This document shows positions 35,902-49,446 of a stretch of 64,000 bases of DNA, piece after piece. The position numbers and the translations under genes were made by a program. Source of the stretch: Mastigias papua (taxonomy: Eukaryota > Cnidaria > Scyphozoa > Rhizostomeae > Mastigiidae). Position 1 is the stretch's first letter, and every line of letters begins with the position of its first letter. The DNA is taken from contig OZ025273.1 in assembly GCA_964019165.1 (NCBI GenBank), positions 10,105,279 to 10,169,278 of the forward strand, in the 5' to 3' direction. The notes beneath the pieces were generated by a model. That model was not told the DNA's origin. It was given only the letters and a program-made list of their open reading frames with translations, and made no database searches.

Positions 35902-38610
35902 CAATAGTGGACAAAAGTCCTTGGGACACTTAGAAGAAACAGATAAAACACCATTTTCCTCTACATATTGTCATAGTTGCTACAAACATGCACCCCCCTT
36001 CCCCCTAGAACAATGTTGATTCGTTTGTGGTACATTTGAAGTTGGCGTGCACGCGAAATTTTCCCATTATCACAGGTACTTCTCCAGAAAACCAACATTG
36101 TTTCAGGGGGAGAGGGGAATGAAAGTTTGTTGCAGACTGCAAAAAGTGCAAAGTGTCCCAGGACTTTTGTCGGGTATTGTCTGGTATTGAAATTTTTCAA
36201 AACACGTTATACCTGCAATGTGTTGGTTGGTCAAGGGGTAATCGATGGTGCTAAAAACGATGGTGATATTTAAAATTCTGTAAGTCATCTCTGTGACGTC
36301 ATGTCACGTGGGTGTCTATCATTCTGTCCCTCCGGCAGTGCTCCTACCCAAATCGGTATTAGGACATAATTTTTATCTTCCAAAAACAATGTAATCGACG
36401 AAACGAGCCTCACGAGACTTATCTTGAAAATATAGGAACAGTTCGAGCAACATAGCTTGCAAAAACGCTCTAAATACCGGCTTTACTTGAACTTTGCCAG
36501 AACTTGCAAACGAGGCCAAGACAGACGTTAGCACATGTACTAACGGTAGTATTGCTATGGTTACGCAGACGCAGTCCGTAACTTATTAATTTCACCATTC
36601 GTTCTTATTCAAATTCCTAAAATATATTCTGCTTATGTATTTTGGCAACTTTTTCTATACAAGAGGCGTTATATGTGCACTGCTTTTATGGCTGGTGTGT
36701 TACTGGCTATGCATTACAGTTCAAAATGTACCCAAGAAACACCCCCATTGAAAACATTCGCTATTGATTACATATGCCTGTCTGCATGGCGAAATTTCAG
36801 GAATACTTCCGTTATCAGCAAAACAGACAGAACAGACGGCAGGGATATTCAAAGTCTCCTTCGTGTTACACAATTACTAGTTAGCTAAAAAGACCACCGA
36901 CCAAAAGTACATTCACACTAGTAATCTAAATGGCTTCACTAGATAACAACAACAATTTATTGATGCACTAGAGATAGAGACAATAATGAATGATGCCAAC
37001 CGCCAATATGTTCGTCAGGTTCACATGTCTGGTGAAGAGACAGTCACTCTATGTGGCTGTTGTTTTGCTCATTGGCAGTTTTATTGTTACATTTTGTCAC
37101 TTCAGATCAAAACTGTAATTGCCCCTCCCTCTGTCCTTTTTGTACCTACGCTTTTGTATGCAGCTTGACAACAACGGGATGCGATGAGTATCCCGCAGTG
37201 TGTTGTTGCTATGCATTCCACAGTTTACACGGTTTACACCACAGTTTACACTTGCAAAAAGCTCTGTATTTCTGCATACGCGTAGTATTTAATTTGTGTA
37301 AAATACGTAAAAGATGTACACAATATGTGTACACCCATCAACAATATTCAAGTTTATAGAAAACATAGTAGTGGTATGAAAATTGGCCTTTTTCCACGGT
37401 TTACACTTTCGAAGGTATTAAGAGTTAGATCATGTGATTCTTTATGCAAAAAAGTGTAAACCGTGGAGTTTTTCCTCATTATTTCCTTACCAGTATACTA
37501 AAAAATTCATGAAAAATCATTAAAGCATGTACATAGATAGTGTACACCTGGCATGGTGGTCACCTTTTTGCTTTCGTCAAGGGAAGCACCCTTTTTCGCC
37601 TGATTTTCAAGTGTAAACTGTGAGTGTAAACCGTGTAAACTGTCGCTAGTGCATATTGTTGTTGTTGTTCAGTCTGATTTGCATTGAAGGACGCTGAACC
37701 GTGTAATGTATTGCATGTATTGTATTCCATACAACGTAGTTTGTCCACTTTATTTTGTCAAATAATCATTTCCCGCATCTTTCCATAATTCAAACTGACT
37801 GTTAAGGTGGTCAAGGGGGCTAGAAGAGATAACAGGTTGTACAGCATACCATATATTATCACCATCGAATTTACTTGTGTGCTCATTATCTGGGTCCCCG
37901 AAGATGGGGAGGCCTTGCCCCTCCCCTCATAGCCTTTCTGGCCTCTTCAGAGGGCCTGAATCTGTTCTGTCATGACTTAAAATTTCTGAGAAAACGACCC
38001 TTCTCCCTTCTAGTTAGTGCTGGAGGCTCACAACTCTTTTTCTGGATGGTTTTGACTCCATACACTGTTTGCCTATGCGTTTACTCTAGATTTAGAGATC
38101 CTACACCGAGTTGTGATGTCACTATGCGGCAAGTTAAACTCCTTTCGCCACAAATTAACAACTTCATTCTTCTCATCAGTAATTTTCGCTTCTCTCGTCA
38201 TCTCATTTCAATCTCTGTGTACCCTTATGGTACACTTTTGTGGCCATCTGCAGCCGCCTATGACAGTTGTTCAATTCCTACAGTCAAGCTCACGATTGCG
38301 AGGCTACGTCTTTAATACGATGTTAAGCGCAAACTACTGCTCATAATTCTTCTGCGTTTTTGCTATATAGAAGCTCGAGCCTTATATTTTTATGAACATG
38401 GCTTACAGTTGCACTTGTGTGTACAAAAGTACCGTTTATATGCACCTCTAAGAGACAAGCCCAATAAATTTACCCTGTGACGTCAGCATGACGTCATAGG
38501 GTAAAGATACGTAAAAACTGTTGTCACTATCGTAATCAGCGCCCCCGAAAACCCTATGATCGCCCATGATTGCAGCCAAATAGCTTTTATCTTTCAAATT
38601 TGATACCAGA
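35902..38610. repeat. Macrosatellite unit 8
   Basis: Carries C at 35949 (shared with unit 2) and A at 37365 (AAACATAGTAG instead of AAACGTAGTAG; shared with units 9 and 10). Confidence 0.95.
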
Positions 38611-41319
38611 CAATAGTGGACAAAAGTCCTTGGGACACTTAGAAGAAACAGATAAAAAACCATTTTCCTCTACATATTGTCATAGTTGCTACAAACATGC
38701 ACCCCCCTTCCCCCTAGAACAATGTTGATTCGTTTGTGGTACATTTGAAGTTGGCGTGCACGCGAAATTTTCCCATTATCACAGGTACTTCTCCAGAAAA
38801 CCAACATTGTTTCAGGGGGAGAGGGGAATGAAAGTTTGTTGCAGACTGCAAAAAGTGCAAAGTGTCCCAGGACTTTTGTCGGGTATTGTCTGGTATTGAA
38901 ATTTTTCAAAACACGTTATACCTGCAATGTGTTGGTTGGTCAAGGGGTAATCGATGGTGCTAAAAACGATGGTGATATTTAAAATTCTGTAAGTCATCTC
39001 TGTGACGTCATGTCACGTGGGTGTCTATCATTCTGTCCCTCCGGCAGTGCTCCTACCCAAATCGGTATTAGGACATAATTTTTATCTTCCAAAAACAATG
39101 TAATCGACGAAACGAGCCTCACGAGACTTATCTTGAAAATATAGGAACAGTTCGAGCAACATAGCTTGCAAAAACGCTCTAAATACCGGCTTTACTTGAA
39201 CTTTGCCAGAACTTGCAAACGAGGCCAAGACAGACGTTAGCACATGTACTAACGGTAGTATTGCTATGGTTACGCAGACGCAGTCCGTAACTTATTAATT
39301 TCACCATTCGTTCTTATTCAAATTCCTAAAATATATTCTGCTTATGTATTTTGGCAACTTTTTCTATACAAGAGGCGTTATATGTGCACTGCTTTTATGG
39401 CTGGTGTGTTACTGGCTATGCATTACAGTTCAAAATGTACCCAAGAAACACCCCCATTGAAAACATTCGCTATTGATTACATATGCCTGTCTGCATGGCG
39501 AAATTTCAGGAATACTTCCGTTATCAGCAAAACAGACAGAACAGACGGCAGGGATATTCAAAGTCTCCTTCGTGTTACACAATTACTAGTTAGCTAAAAA
39601 GACCACCGACCAAAAGTACATTCACACTAGTAATCTAAATGGCTTCACTAGATAACAACAACAATTTATTGATGCACTAGAGATAGAGACAATAATGAAT
39701 GATGCCAACCGCCAATATGTTCGTCAGGTTCACATGTCTGGTGAAGAGACAGTCACTCTATGTGGCTGTTGTTTTGCTCATTGGCAGTTTTATTGTTACA
39801 TTTTGTCACTTCAGATCAAAACTGTAATTGCCCCTCCCTCTGTCCTTTTTGTACCTACGCTTTTGTATGCAGCTTGACAACAACGGGATGCGATGAGTAT
39901 CCCGCAGTGTGTTGTTGCTATGCATTCCACAGTTTACACGGTTTACACCACAGTTTACACTTGCAAAAAGCTCTGTATTTCTGCATACGCGTAGTATTTA
40001 ATTTGTGTAAAATACGTAAAAGATGTACACAATATGTGTACACCCATCAACAATATTCAAGTTTATAGAAAACATAGTAGTGGTATGAAAATTGGCCTTT
40101 TTCCACGGTTTACACTTTCGAAGGTATTAAGAGTTAGATCATGTGATTCTTTATGCAAAAAAGTGTAAACCGTGGAGTTTTTCCTCATTATTTCCTTACC
40201 AGTATACTAAAAAATTCATGAAAAATCATTAAAGCATGTACATAGATAGTGTACACCTGGCATGGTGGTCACCTTTTTGCTTTCGTCAAGGGAAGCACCC
40301 TTTTTCGCCTGATTTTCAAGTGTAAACTGTGAGTGTAAACCGTGTAAACTGTCGCTAGTGCATATTGTTGTTGTTGTTCAGTCTGATTTGCATTGAAGGA
40401 CGCTGAACCGTGTAATGTATTGCATGTATTGTATTCCATACAACGTAGTTTGTCCACTTTATTTTGTCAAATAATCATTTCCCGCATCTTTCCATAATTC
40501 AAACTGACTGTTAAGGTGGTCAAGGGGGCTAGAAGAGATAACAGGTTGTACAGCATACCATATATTATCACCATCGAATTTACTTGTGTGCTCATTATCT
40601 GGGTCCCCGAAGATGGGGAGGCCTTGCCCCTCCCCTCATAGCCTTTCTGGCCTCTTCAGAGGGCCTGAATCTGTTCTGTCATGACTTAAAATTTCTGAGA
40701 AAACGACCCTTCTCCCTTCTAGTTAGTGCTGGAGGCTCACAACTCTTTTTCTGCATGGTTTTGACTCCATACACTGTTTGCCTATGCGTTTACTCTAGAT
40801 TTAGAGATCCTACACCGAGTTGTGATGTCACTATGCGGCAAGTTAAACTCCTTTCGCCACAAATTAACAACTTCATTCTTCTCATCAGTAATTTTCGCTT
40901 CTCTCGTCATCTCATTTCAATCTCTGTGTACCCTTATGGTACACTTTTGTGGCCATCTGCAGCCGCCTATGACAGTTGTTCAATTCCTACAGTCAAGCTC
41001 ACGATTGCGAGGCTACGTCTTTAATACGATGTTAAGCGCAAACTACTGCTCATAATTCTTCTGCGTTTTTGCTATATAGAAGCTCGAGCCTTATATTTTT
41101 ATGAACATGGCTTACAGTTGCACTTGTGTGTACAAAAGTACCGTTTATATGCACCTCTAAGAGACAAGCCCAATAAATTTACCCTGTGACGTCAGCATGA
41201 CGTCATAGGGTAAAGATACGTAAAAACTGTTGTCACTATCGTAATCAGCGCCCCCGAAAACCCTATGATCGCCCATGATTGCAGCCAAATAGCTTTTATC
41301 TTTCAAATTTGATACCAGA
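38611..41319. repeat. Macrosatellite unit 9
   Basis: Carries A at 40074 (shared with units 8 and 10) and C at 40754 (TTTCTGCATGG instead of TTTCTGGATGG; shared with units 10, 11, 13, 14 and 15). Confidence 0.95.
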
Positions 41320-44028
41320 CAATAGTGGACAAAAGTCCTTGGGACACTTAGAAGAAACAGATAAAAAACCATTTTCCTCTACATATTGTCATAGTTGCTA
41401 CAAACATGCACCCCCCTTCCCCCTAGAACAATGTTGATTCGTTTGTGGTACATTTGAAGTTGGCGTGCACGCGAAATTTTCCCATTATCACAGGTACTTC
41501 TCCAGAAAACCAACATTGTTTCAGGGGGAGAGGGGAATGAAAGTTTGTTGCAGACTGCAAAAAGTGCAAAGTGTCCCAGGACTTTTGTCGGGTATTGTCT
41601 GGTATTGAAATTTTTCAAAACACGTTATACCTGCAATGTGTTGGTTGGTCAAGGGGTAATCGATGGTGCTAAAAACGATGGTGATATTTAAAATTCTGTA
41701 AGTCATCTCTGTGACGTCATGTCACGTGGGTGTCTATCATTCTGTCCCTCCGGCAGTGCTCCTACCCAAATCGGTATTAGGACATAATTTTTATCTTCCA
41801 AAAACAATGTAATCGACGAAACGAGCCTCACGAGACTTATCTTGAAAATATAGGAACAGTTCGAGCAACATAGCTTGCAAAAACGCTCTAAATACCGGCT
41901 TTACTTGAACTTTGCCAGAACTTGCAAACGAGGCCAAGACAGACGTTAGCACATGTACTAACGGTAGTATTGCTATGGTTACGCAGACGCAGTCCGTAAC
42001 TTATTAATTTCACCATTCGTTCTTATTCAAATTCCTAAAATATATTCTGCTTATGTATTTTGGCAACTTTTTCTATACAAGAGGCGTTATATGTGCACTG
42101 CTTTTATGGCTGGTGTGTTACTGGCTATGCATTACAGTTCAAAATGTACCCAAGAAACACCCCCATTGAAAACATTCGCTATTGATTACATATGCCTGTC
42201 TGCATGGCGAAATTTCAGGAATACTTCCGTTATCAGCAAAACAGACAGAACAGACGGCAGGGATATTCAAAGTCTCCTTCGTGTTACACAATTACTAGTT
42301 AGCTAAAAAGACCACCGACCAAAAGTACATTCACACTAGTAATCTAAATGGCTTCACTAGATAACAACAACAATTTATTGATGCACTAGAGATAGAGACA
42401 ATAATGAATGATGCCAACCGCCAATATGTTCGTCAGGTTCACATGTCTGGTGAAGAGACAGTCACTCTATGTGGCTGTTGTTTTGCTCATTGGCAGTTTT
42501 ATTGTTACATTTTGTCACTTCAGATCAAAACTGTAATTGCCCCTCCCTCTGTCCTTTTTGTACCTACGCTTTTGTATGCAGCTTGACAACAACGGGATGC
42601 GATGAGTATCCCGCAGTGTGTTGTTGCTATGCATTCCACAGTTTACACGGTTTACACCACAGTTTACACTTGCAAAAAGCTCTGTATTTCTGCATACGCG
42701 TAGTATTTAATTTGTGTAAAATACGTAAAAGATGTACACAATATGTGTACACCCATCAACAATATTCAAGTTTATAGAAAACATAGTAGTGGTATGAAAA
42801 TTGGCCTTTTTCCACGGTTTACACTTTCGAAGGTATTAAGAGTTAGATCATGTGATTCTTTATGCAAAAAAGTGTAAACCGTGGAGTTTTTCCTCATTAT
42901 TTCCTTACCAGTATACTAAAAAATTCATGAAAAATCATTAAAGCATGTACATAGATAGTGTACACCTGGCATGGTGGTCACCTTTTTGCTTTCGTCAAGG
43001 GAAGCACCCTTTTTCGCCTGATTTTCAAGTGTAAACTGTGAGTGTAAACCGTGTAAACTGTCGCTAGTGCATATTGTTGTTGTTGTTCAGTCTGATTTGC
43101 ATTGAAGGACGCTGAACCGTGTAATGTATTGCATGTATTGTATTCCATACAACGTAGTTTGTCCACTTTATTTTGTCAAATAATCATTTCCCGCATCTTT
43201 CCATAATTCAAACTGACTGTTAAGGTGGTCAAGGGGGCTAGAAGAGATAACAGGTTGTACAGCATACCATATATTATCACCATCGAATTTACTTGTGTGC
43301 TCATTATCTGGGTCCCCGAAGATGGGGAGGCCTTGCCCCTCCCCTCATAGCCTTTCTGGCCTCTTCAGAGGGCCTGAATCTGTTCTGTCATGACTTAAAA
43401 TTTCTGAGAAAACGACCCTTCTCCCTTCTAGTTAGTGCTGGAGGCTCACAACTCTTTTTCTGCATGGTTTTGACTCCATACACTGTTTGCCTATGCGTTT
43501 ACTCTAGATTTAGAGATCCTACACCGAGTTGTGATGTCACTATGCGGCAAGTTAAACTCCTTTCGCCACAAATTAACAACTTCATTCTTCTCATCAGTAA
43601 TTTTCGCTTCTCTCGTCATCTCATTTCAATCTCTGTGTACCCTTATGGTACACTTTTGTGGCCATCTGCAGCCGCCTATGACAGTTGTTCAATTCCTACA
43701 GTCAAGCTCACGATTGCGAGGCTACGTCTTTAATACGATGTTAAGCGCAAACTACTGCTCATAATTCTTCTGCGTTTTTGCTATATAGAAGCTCGAGCCT
43801 TATATTTTTATGAACATGGCTTACAGTTGCACTTGTGTGTACAAAAGTACCGTTTATATGCACCTCTAAGAGACAAGCCCAATAAATTTACCCTGTGACG
43901 TCAGCATGACGTCATAGGGTAAAGATACGTAAAAACTGTTGTCACTATCGTAATCAGCGCCCCCGAAAACCCTATGATCGCCCATGATTGCAGCCAAATA
44001 GCTTTTATCTTTCAAATTTGATACCAGA
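41320..44028. repeat. Macrosatellite unit 10
   Basis: Carries A at 42783 and C at 43463, the same two-site combination as unit 9. Confidence 0.95.
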
Positions 44029-46737
44029 CAATAGTGGACAAAAGTCCTTGGGACACTTAGAAGAAACAGATAAAAAACCATTTTCCTCTACATATTGTCA
44101 TAGTTGCTACAAACATGCACCCCCCTTCCCCCTAGAACAATGTTGATTCGTTTGTGGTACATTTGAAGTTGGCGTGCACGCGAAATTTTCCCATTATCAC
44201 AGGTACTTCTCCAGAAAACCAACATTGTTTCAGGGGGAGAGGGGAATGAAAGTTTGTTGCAGACTGCAAAAAGTGCAAAGTGTCCCAGGACTTTTGTCGG
44301 GTATTGTCTGGTATTGAAATTTTTCAAAACACGTTATACCTGCAATGTGTTGGTTGGTCAAGGGGTAATCGATGGTGCTAAAAACGATGGTGATATTTAA
44401 AATTCTGTAAGTCATCTCTGTGACGTCATGTCACGTGGGTGTCTATCATTCTGTCCCTCCGGCAGTGCTCCTACCCAAATCGGTATTAGGACATAATTTT
44501 TATCTTCCAAAAACAATGTAATCGACGAAACGAGCCTCACGAGACTTATCTTGAAAATATAGGAACAGTTCGAGCAACATAGCTTGCAAAAACGCTCTAA
44601 ATACCGGCTTTACTTGAACTTTGCCAGAACTTGCAAACGAGGCCAAGACAGACGTTAGCACATGTACTAACGGTAGTATTGCTATGGTTACGCAGACGCA
44701 GTCCGTAACTTATTAATTTCACCATTCGTTCTTATTCAAATTCCTAAAATATATTCTGCTTATGTATTTTGGCAACTTTTTCTATACAAGAGGCGTTATA
44801 TGTGCACTGCTTTTATGGCTGGTGTGTTACTGGCTATGCATTACAGTTCAAAATGTACCCAAGAAACACCCCCATTGAAAACATTCGCTATTGATTACAT
44901 ATGCCTGTCTGCATGGCGAAATTTCAGGAATACTTCCGTTATCAGCAAAACAGACAGAACAGACGGCAGGGATATTCAAAGTCTCCTTCGTGTTACACAA
45001 TTACTAGTTAGCTAAAAAGACCACCGACCAAAAGTACATTCACACTAGTAATCTAAATGGCTTCACTAGATAACAACAACAATTTATTGATGCACTAGAG
45101 ATAGAGACAATAATGAATGATGCCAACCGCCAATATGTTCGTCAGGTTCACATGTCTGGTGAAGAGACAGTCACTCTATGTGGCTGTTGTTTTGCTCATT
45201 GGCAGTTTTATTGTTACATTTTGTCACTTCAGATCAAAACTGTAATTGCCCCTCCCTCTGTCCTTTTTGTACCTACGCTTTTGTATGCAGCTTGACAACA
45301 ACGGGATGCGATGAGTATCCCGCAGTGTGTTGTTGCTATGCATTCCACAGTTTACACGGTTTACACCACAGTTTACACTTGCAAAAAGCTCTGTATTTCT
45401 GCATACGCGTAGTATTTAATTTGTGTAAAATACGTAAAAGATGTACACAATATGTGTACACCCATCAACAATATTCAAGTTTATAGAAAACGTAGTAGTG
45501 GTATGAAAATTGGCCTTTTTCCACGGTTTACACTTTCGAAGGTATTAAGAGTTAGATCATGTGATTCTTTATGCAAAAAAGTGTAAACCGTGGAGTTTTT
45601 CCTCATTATTTCCTTACCAGTATACTAAAAAATTCATGAAAAATCATTAAAGCATGTACATAGATAGTGTACACCTGGCATGGTGGTCACCTTTTTGCTT
45701 TCGTCAAGGGAAGCACCCTTTTTCGCCTGATTTTCAAGTGTAAACTGTGAGTGTAAACCGTGTAAACTGTCGCTAGTGCATATTGTTGTTGTTGTTCAGT
45801 CTGATTTGCATTGAAGGACGCTGAACCGTGTAATGTATTGCATGTATTGTATTCCATACAACGTAGTTTGTCCACTTTATTTTGTCAAATAATCATTTCC
45901 CGCATCTTTCCATAATTCAAACTGACTGTTAAGGTGGTCAAGGGGGCTAGAAGAGATAACAGGTTGTACAGCATACCATATATTATCACCATCGAATTTA
46001 CTTGTGTGCTCATTATCTGGGTCCCCGAAGATGGGGAGGCCTTGCCCCTCCCCTCATAGCCTTTCTGGCCTCTTCAGAGGGCCTGAATCTGTTCTGTCAT
46101 GACTTAAAATTTCTGAGAAAACGACCCTTCTCCCTTCTAGTTAGTGCTGGAGGCTCACAACTCTTTTTCTGCATGGTTTTGACTCCATACACTGTTTGCC
46201 TATGCGTTTACTCTAGATTTAGAGATCCTACACCGAGTTGTGATGTCACTATGCGGCAAGTTAAACTCCTTTCGCCACAAATTAACAACTTCATTCTTCT
46301 CATCAGTAATTTTCGCTTCTCTCGTCATCTCATTTCAATCTCTGTGTACCCTTATGGTACACTTTTGTGGCCATCTGCAGCCGCCTATGACAGTTGTTCA
46401 ATTCCTACAGTCAAGCTCACGATTGCGAGGCTACGTCTTTAATACGATGTTAAGCGCAAACTACTGCTCATAATTCTTCTGCGTTTTTGCTATATAGAAG
46501 CTCGAGCCTTATATTTTTATGAACATGGCTTACAGTTGCACTTGTGTGTACAAAAGTACCGTTTATATGCACCTCTAAGAGACAAGCCCAATAAATTTAC
46601 CCTGTGACGTCAGCATGACGTCATAGGGTAAAGATACGTAAAAACTGTTGTCACTATCGTAATCAGCGCCCCCGAAAACCCTATGATCGCCCATGATTGC
46701 AGCCAAATAGCTTTTATCTTTCAAATTTGATACCAGA
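44029..46737. repeat. Macrosatellite unit 11
   Basis: Carries the C variant at 46172 but has the consensus G in AAACGTAGTAG, so it shares only one of the two markers of units 9 and 10. Confidence 0.95.
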
Positions 46738-49446
46738 CAATAGTGGACAAAAGTCCTTGGGACACTTAGAAGAAACAGATAAAAAACCATTTTCCTCTAC
46801 ATATTGTCATAGTTGCTACAAACATGCACCCCCCTTCCCCCTAGAACAATGTTGATTCGTTTGTGGTACATTTGAAGTTGGCGTGCACGCGAAATTTTCC
46901 CATTATCACAGGTACTTCTCCAGAAAACCAACATTGTTTCAGGGGGAGAGGGGAATGAAAGTTTGTTGCAGACTGCAAAAAGTGCAAAGTGTCCCAGGAC
47001 TTTTGTCGGGTATTGTCTGGTATTGAAATTTTTCAAAACACGTTATACCTGCAATGTGTTGGTTGGTCAAGGGGTAATCGATGGTGCTAAAAACGATGGT
47101 GATATTTAAAATTCTGTAAGTCATCTCTGTGACGTCATGTCACGTGGGTGTCTATCATTCTGTCCCTCCGGCAGTGCTCCTACCCAAATCGGTATTAGGA
47201 CATAATTTTTATCTTCCAAAAACAATGTAATCGACGAAACGAGCCTCACGAGACTTATCTTGAAAATATAGGAACAGTTCGAGCAACATAGCTTGCAAAA
47301 ACGCTCTAAATACCGGCTTTACTTGAACTTTGCCAGAACTTGCAAACGAGGCCAAGACAGACGTTAGCACATGTACTAACGGTAGTATTGCTATGGTTAC
47401 GCAGACGCAGTCCGTAACTTATTAATTTCACCATTCGTTCTTATTCAAATTCCTAAAATATATTCTGCTTATGTATTTTGGCAACTTTTTCTATACAAGA
47501 GGCGTTATATGTGCACTGCTTTTATGGCTGGTGTGTTACTGGCTATGCATTACAGTTCAAAATGTACCCAAGAAACACCCCCATTGAAAACATTCGCTAT
47601 TGATTACATATGCCTGTCTGCATGGCGAAATTTCAGGAATACTTCCGTTATCAGCAAAACAGACAGAACAGACGGCAGGGATATTCAAAGTCTCCTTCGT
47701 GTTACACAATTACTAGTTAGCTAAAAAGACCACCGACCAAAAGTACATTCACACTAGTAATCTAAATGGCTTCACTAGATAACAACAACAATTTATTGAT
47801 GCACTAGAGATAGAGACAATAATGAATGATGCCAACCGCCAATATGTTCGTCAGGTTCACATGTCTGGTGAAGAGACAGTCACTCTATGTGGCTGTTGTT
47901 TTGCTCATTGGCAGTTTTATTGTTACATTTTGTCACTTCAGATCAAAACTGTAATTGCCCCTCCCTCTGTCCTTTTTGTACCTACGCTTTTGTATGCAGC
48001 TTGACAACAACGGGATGCGATGAGTATCCCGCAGTGTGTTGTTGCTATGCATTCCACAGTTTACACGGTTTACACCACAGTTTACACTTGCAAAAAGCTC
48101 TGTATTTCTGCATACGCGTAGTATTTAATTTGTGTAAAATACGTAAAAGATGTACACAATATGTGTACACCCATCAACAATATTCAAGTTTATAGAAAAC
48201 GTAGTAGTGGTATGAAAATTGGCCTTTTTCCACGGTTTACACTTTCGAAGGTATTAAGAGTTAGATCATGTGATTCTTTATGCAAAAAAGTGTAAACCGT
48301 GGAGTTTTTCCTCATTATTTCCTTACCAGTATACTAAAAAATTCATGAAAAATCATTAAAGCATGTACATAGATAGTGTACACCTGGCATGGTGGTCACC
48401 TTTTTGCTTTCGTCAAGGGAAGCACCCTTTTTCGCCTGATTTTCAAGTGTAAACTGTGAGTGTAAACCGTGTAAACTGTCGCTAGTGCATATTGTTGTTG
48501 TTGTTCAGTCTGATTTGCATTGAAGGACGCTGAACCGTGTAATGTATTGCATGTATTGTATTCCATACAACGTAGTTTGTCCACTTTATTTTGTCAAATA
48601 ATCATTTCCCGCATCTTTCCATAATTCAAACTGACTGTTAAGGTGGTCAAGGGGGCTAGAAGAGATAACAGGTTGTACAGCATACCATATATTATCACCA
48701 TCGAATTTACTTGTGTGCTCATTATCTGGGTCCCCGAAGATGGGGAGGCCTTGCCCCTCCCCTCATAGCCTTTCTGGCCTCTTCAGAGGGCCTGAATCTG
48801 TTCTGTCATGACTTAAAATTTCTGAGAAAACGACCCTTCTCCCTTCTAGTTAGTGCTGGAGGCTCACAACTCTTTTTCTGGATGGTTTTGACTCCATACA
48901 CTGTTTGCCTATGCGTTTACTCTAGATTTAGAGATCCTACACCGAGTTGTGATGTCACTATGCGGCAAGTTAAACTCCTTTCGCCACAAATTAACAACTT
49001 CATTCTTCTCATCAGTAATTTTCGCTTCTCTCGTCATCTCATTTCAATCTCTGTGTACCCTTATGGTACACTTTTATGGCCATCTGCAGCCGCCTATGAC
49101 AGTTGTTCAATTCCTACAGTCAAGCTCACGATTGCGAGGCTACGTCTTTAATACGATGTTAAGCGCAAACTACTGCTCATAATTCTTCTGCGTTTTTGCT
49201 ATATAGAAGCTCGAGCCTTATATTTTTATGAACATGGCTTACAGTTGCACTTGTGTGTACAAAAGTACCGTTTATATGCACCTCTAAGAGACAAGCCCAA
49301 TAAATTTACCCTGTGACGTCAGCATGACGTCATAGGGTAAAGATACGTAAAAACTGTTGTCACTATCGTAATCAGCGCCCCCGAAAACCCTATGATCGCC
49401 CATGATTGCAGCCAAATAGCTTTTATCTTTCAAATTTGATACCAGA
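46738..49446. repeat. Macrosatellite unit 12
   Basis: Has consensus G in TTTCTGGATGG although both neighbours carry C, and a private A at 49076 (CACTTTTATGG instead of CACTTTTGTGG). Confidence 0.95.
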
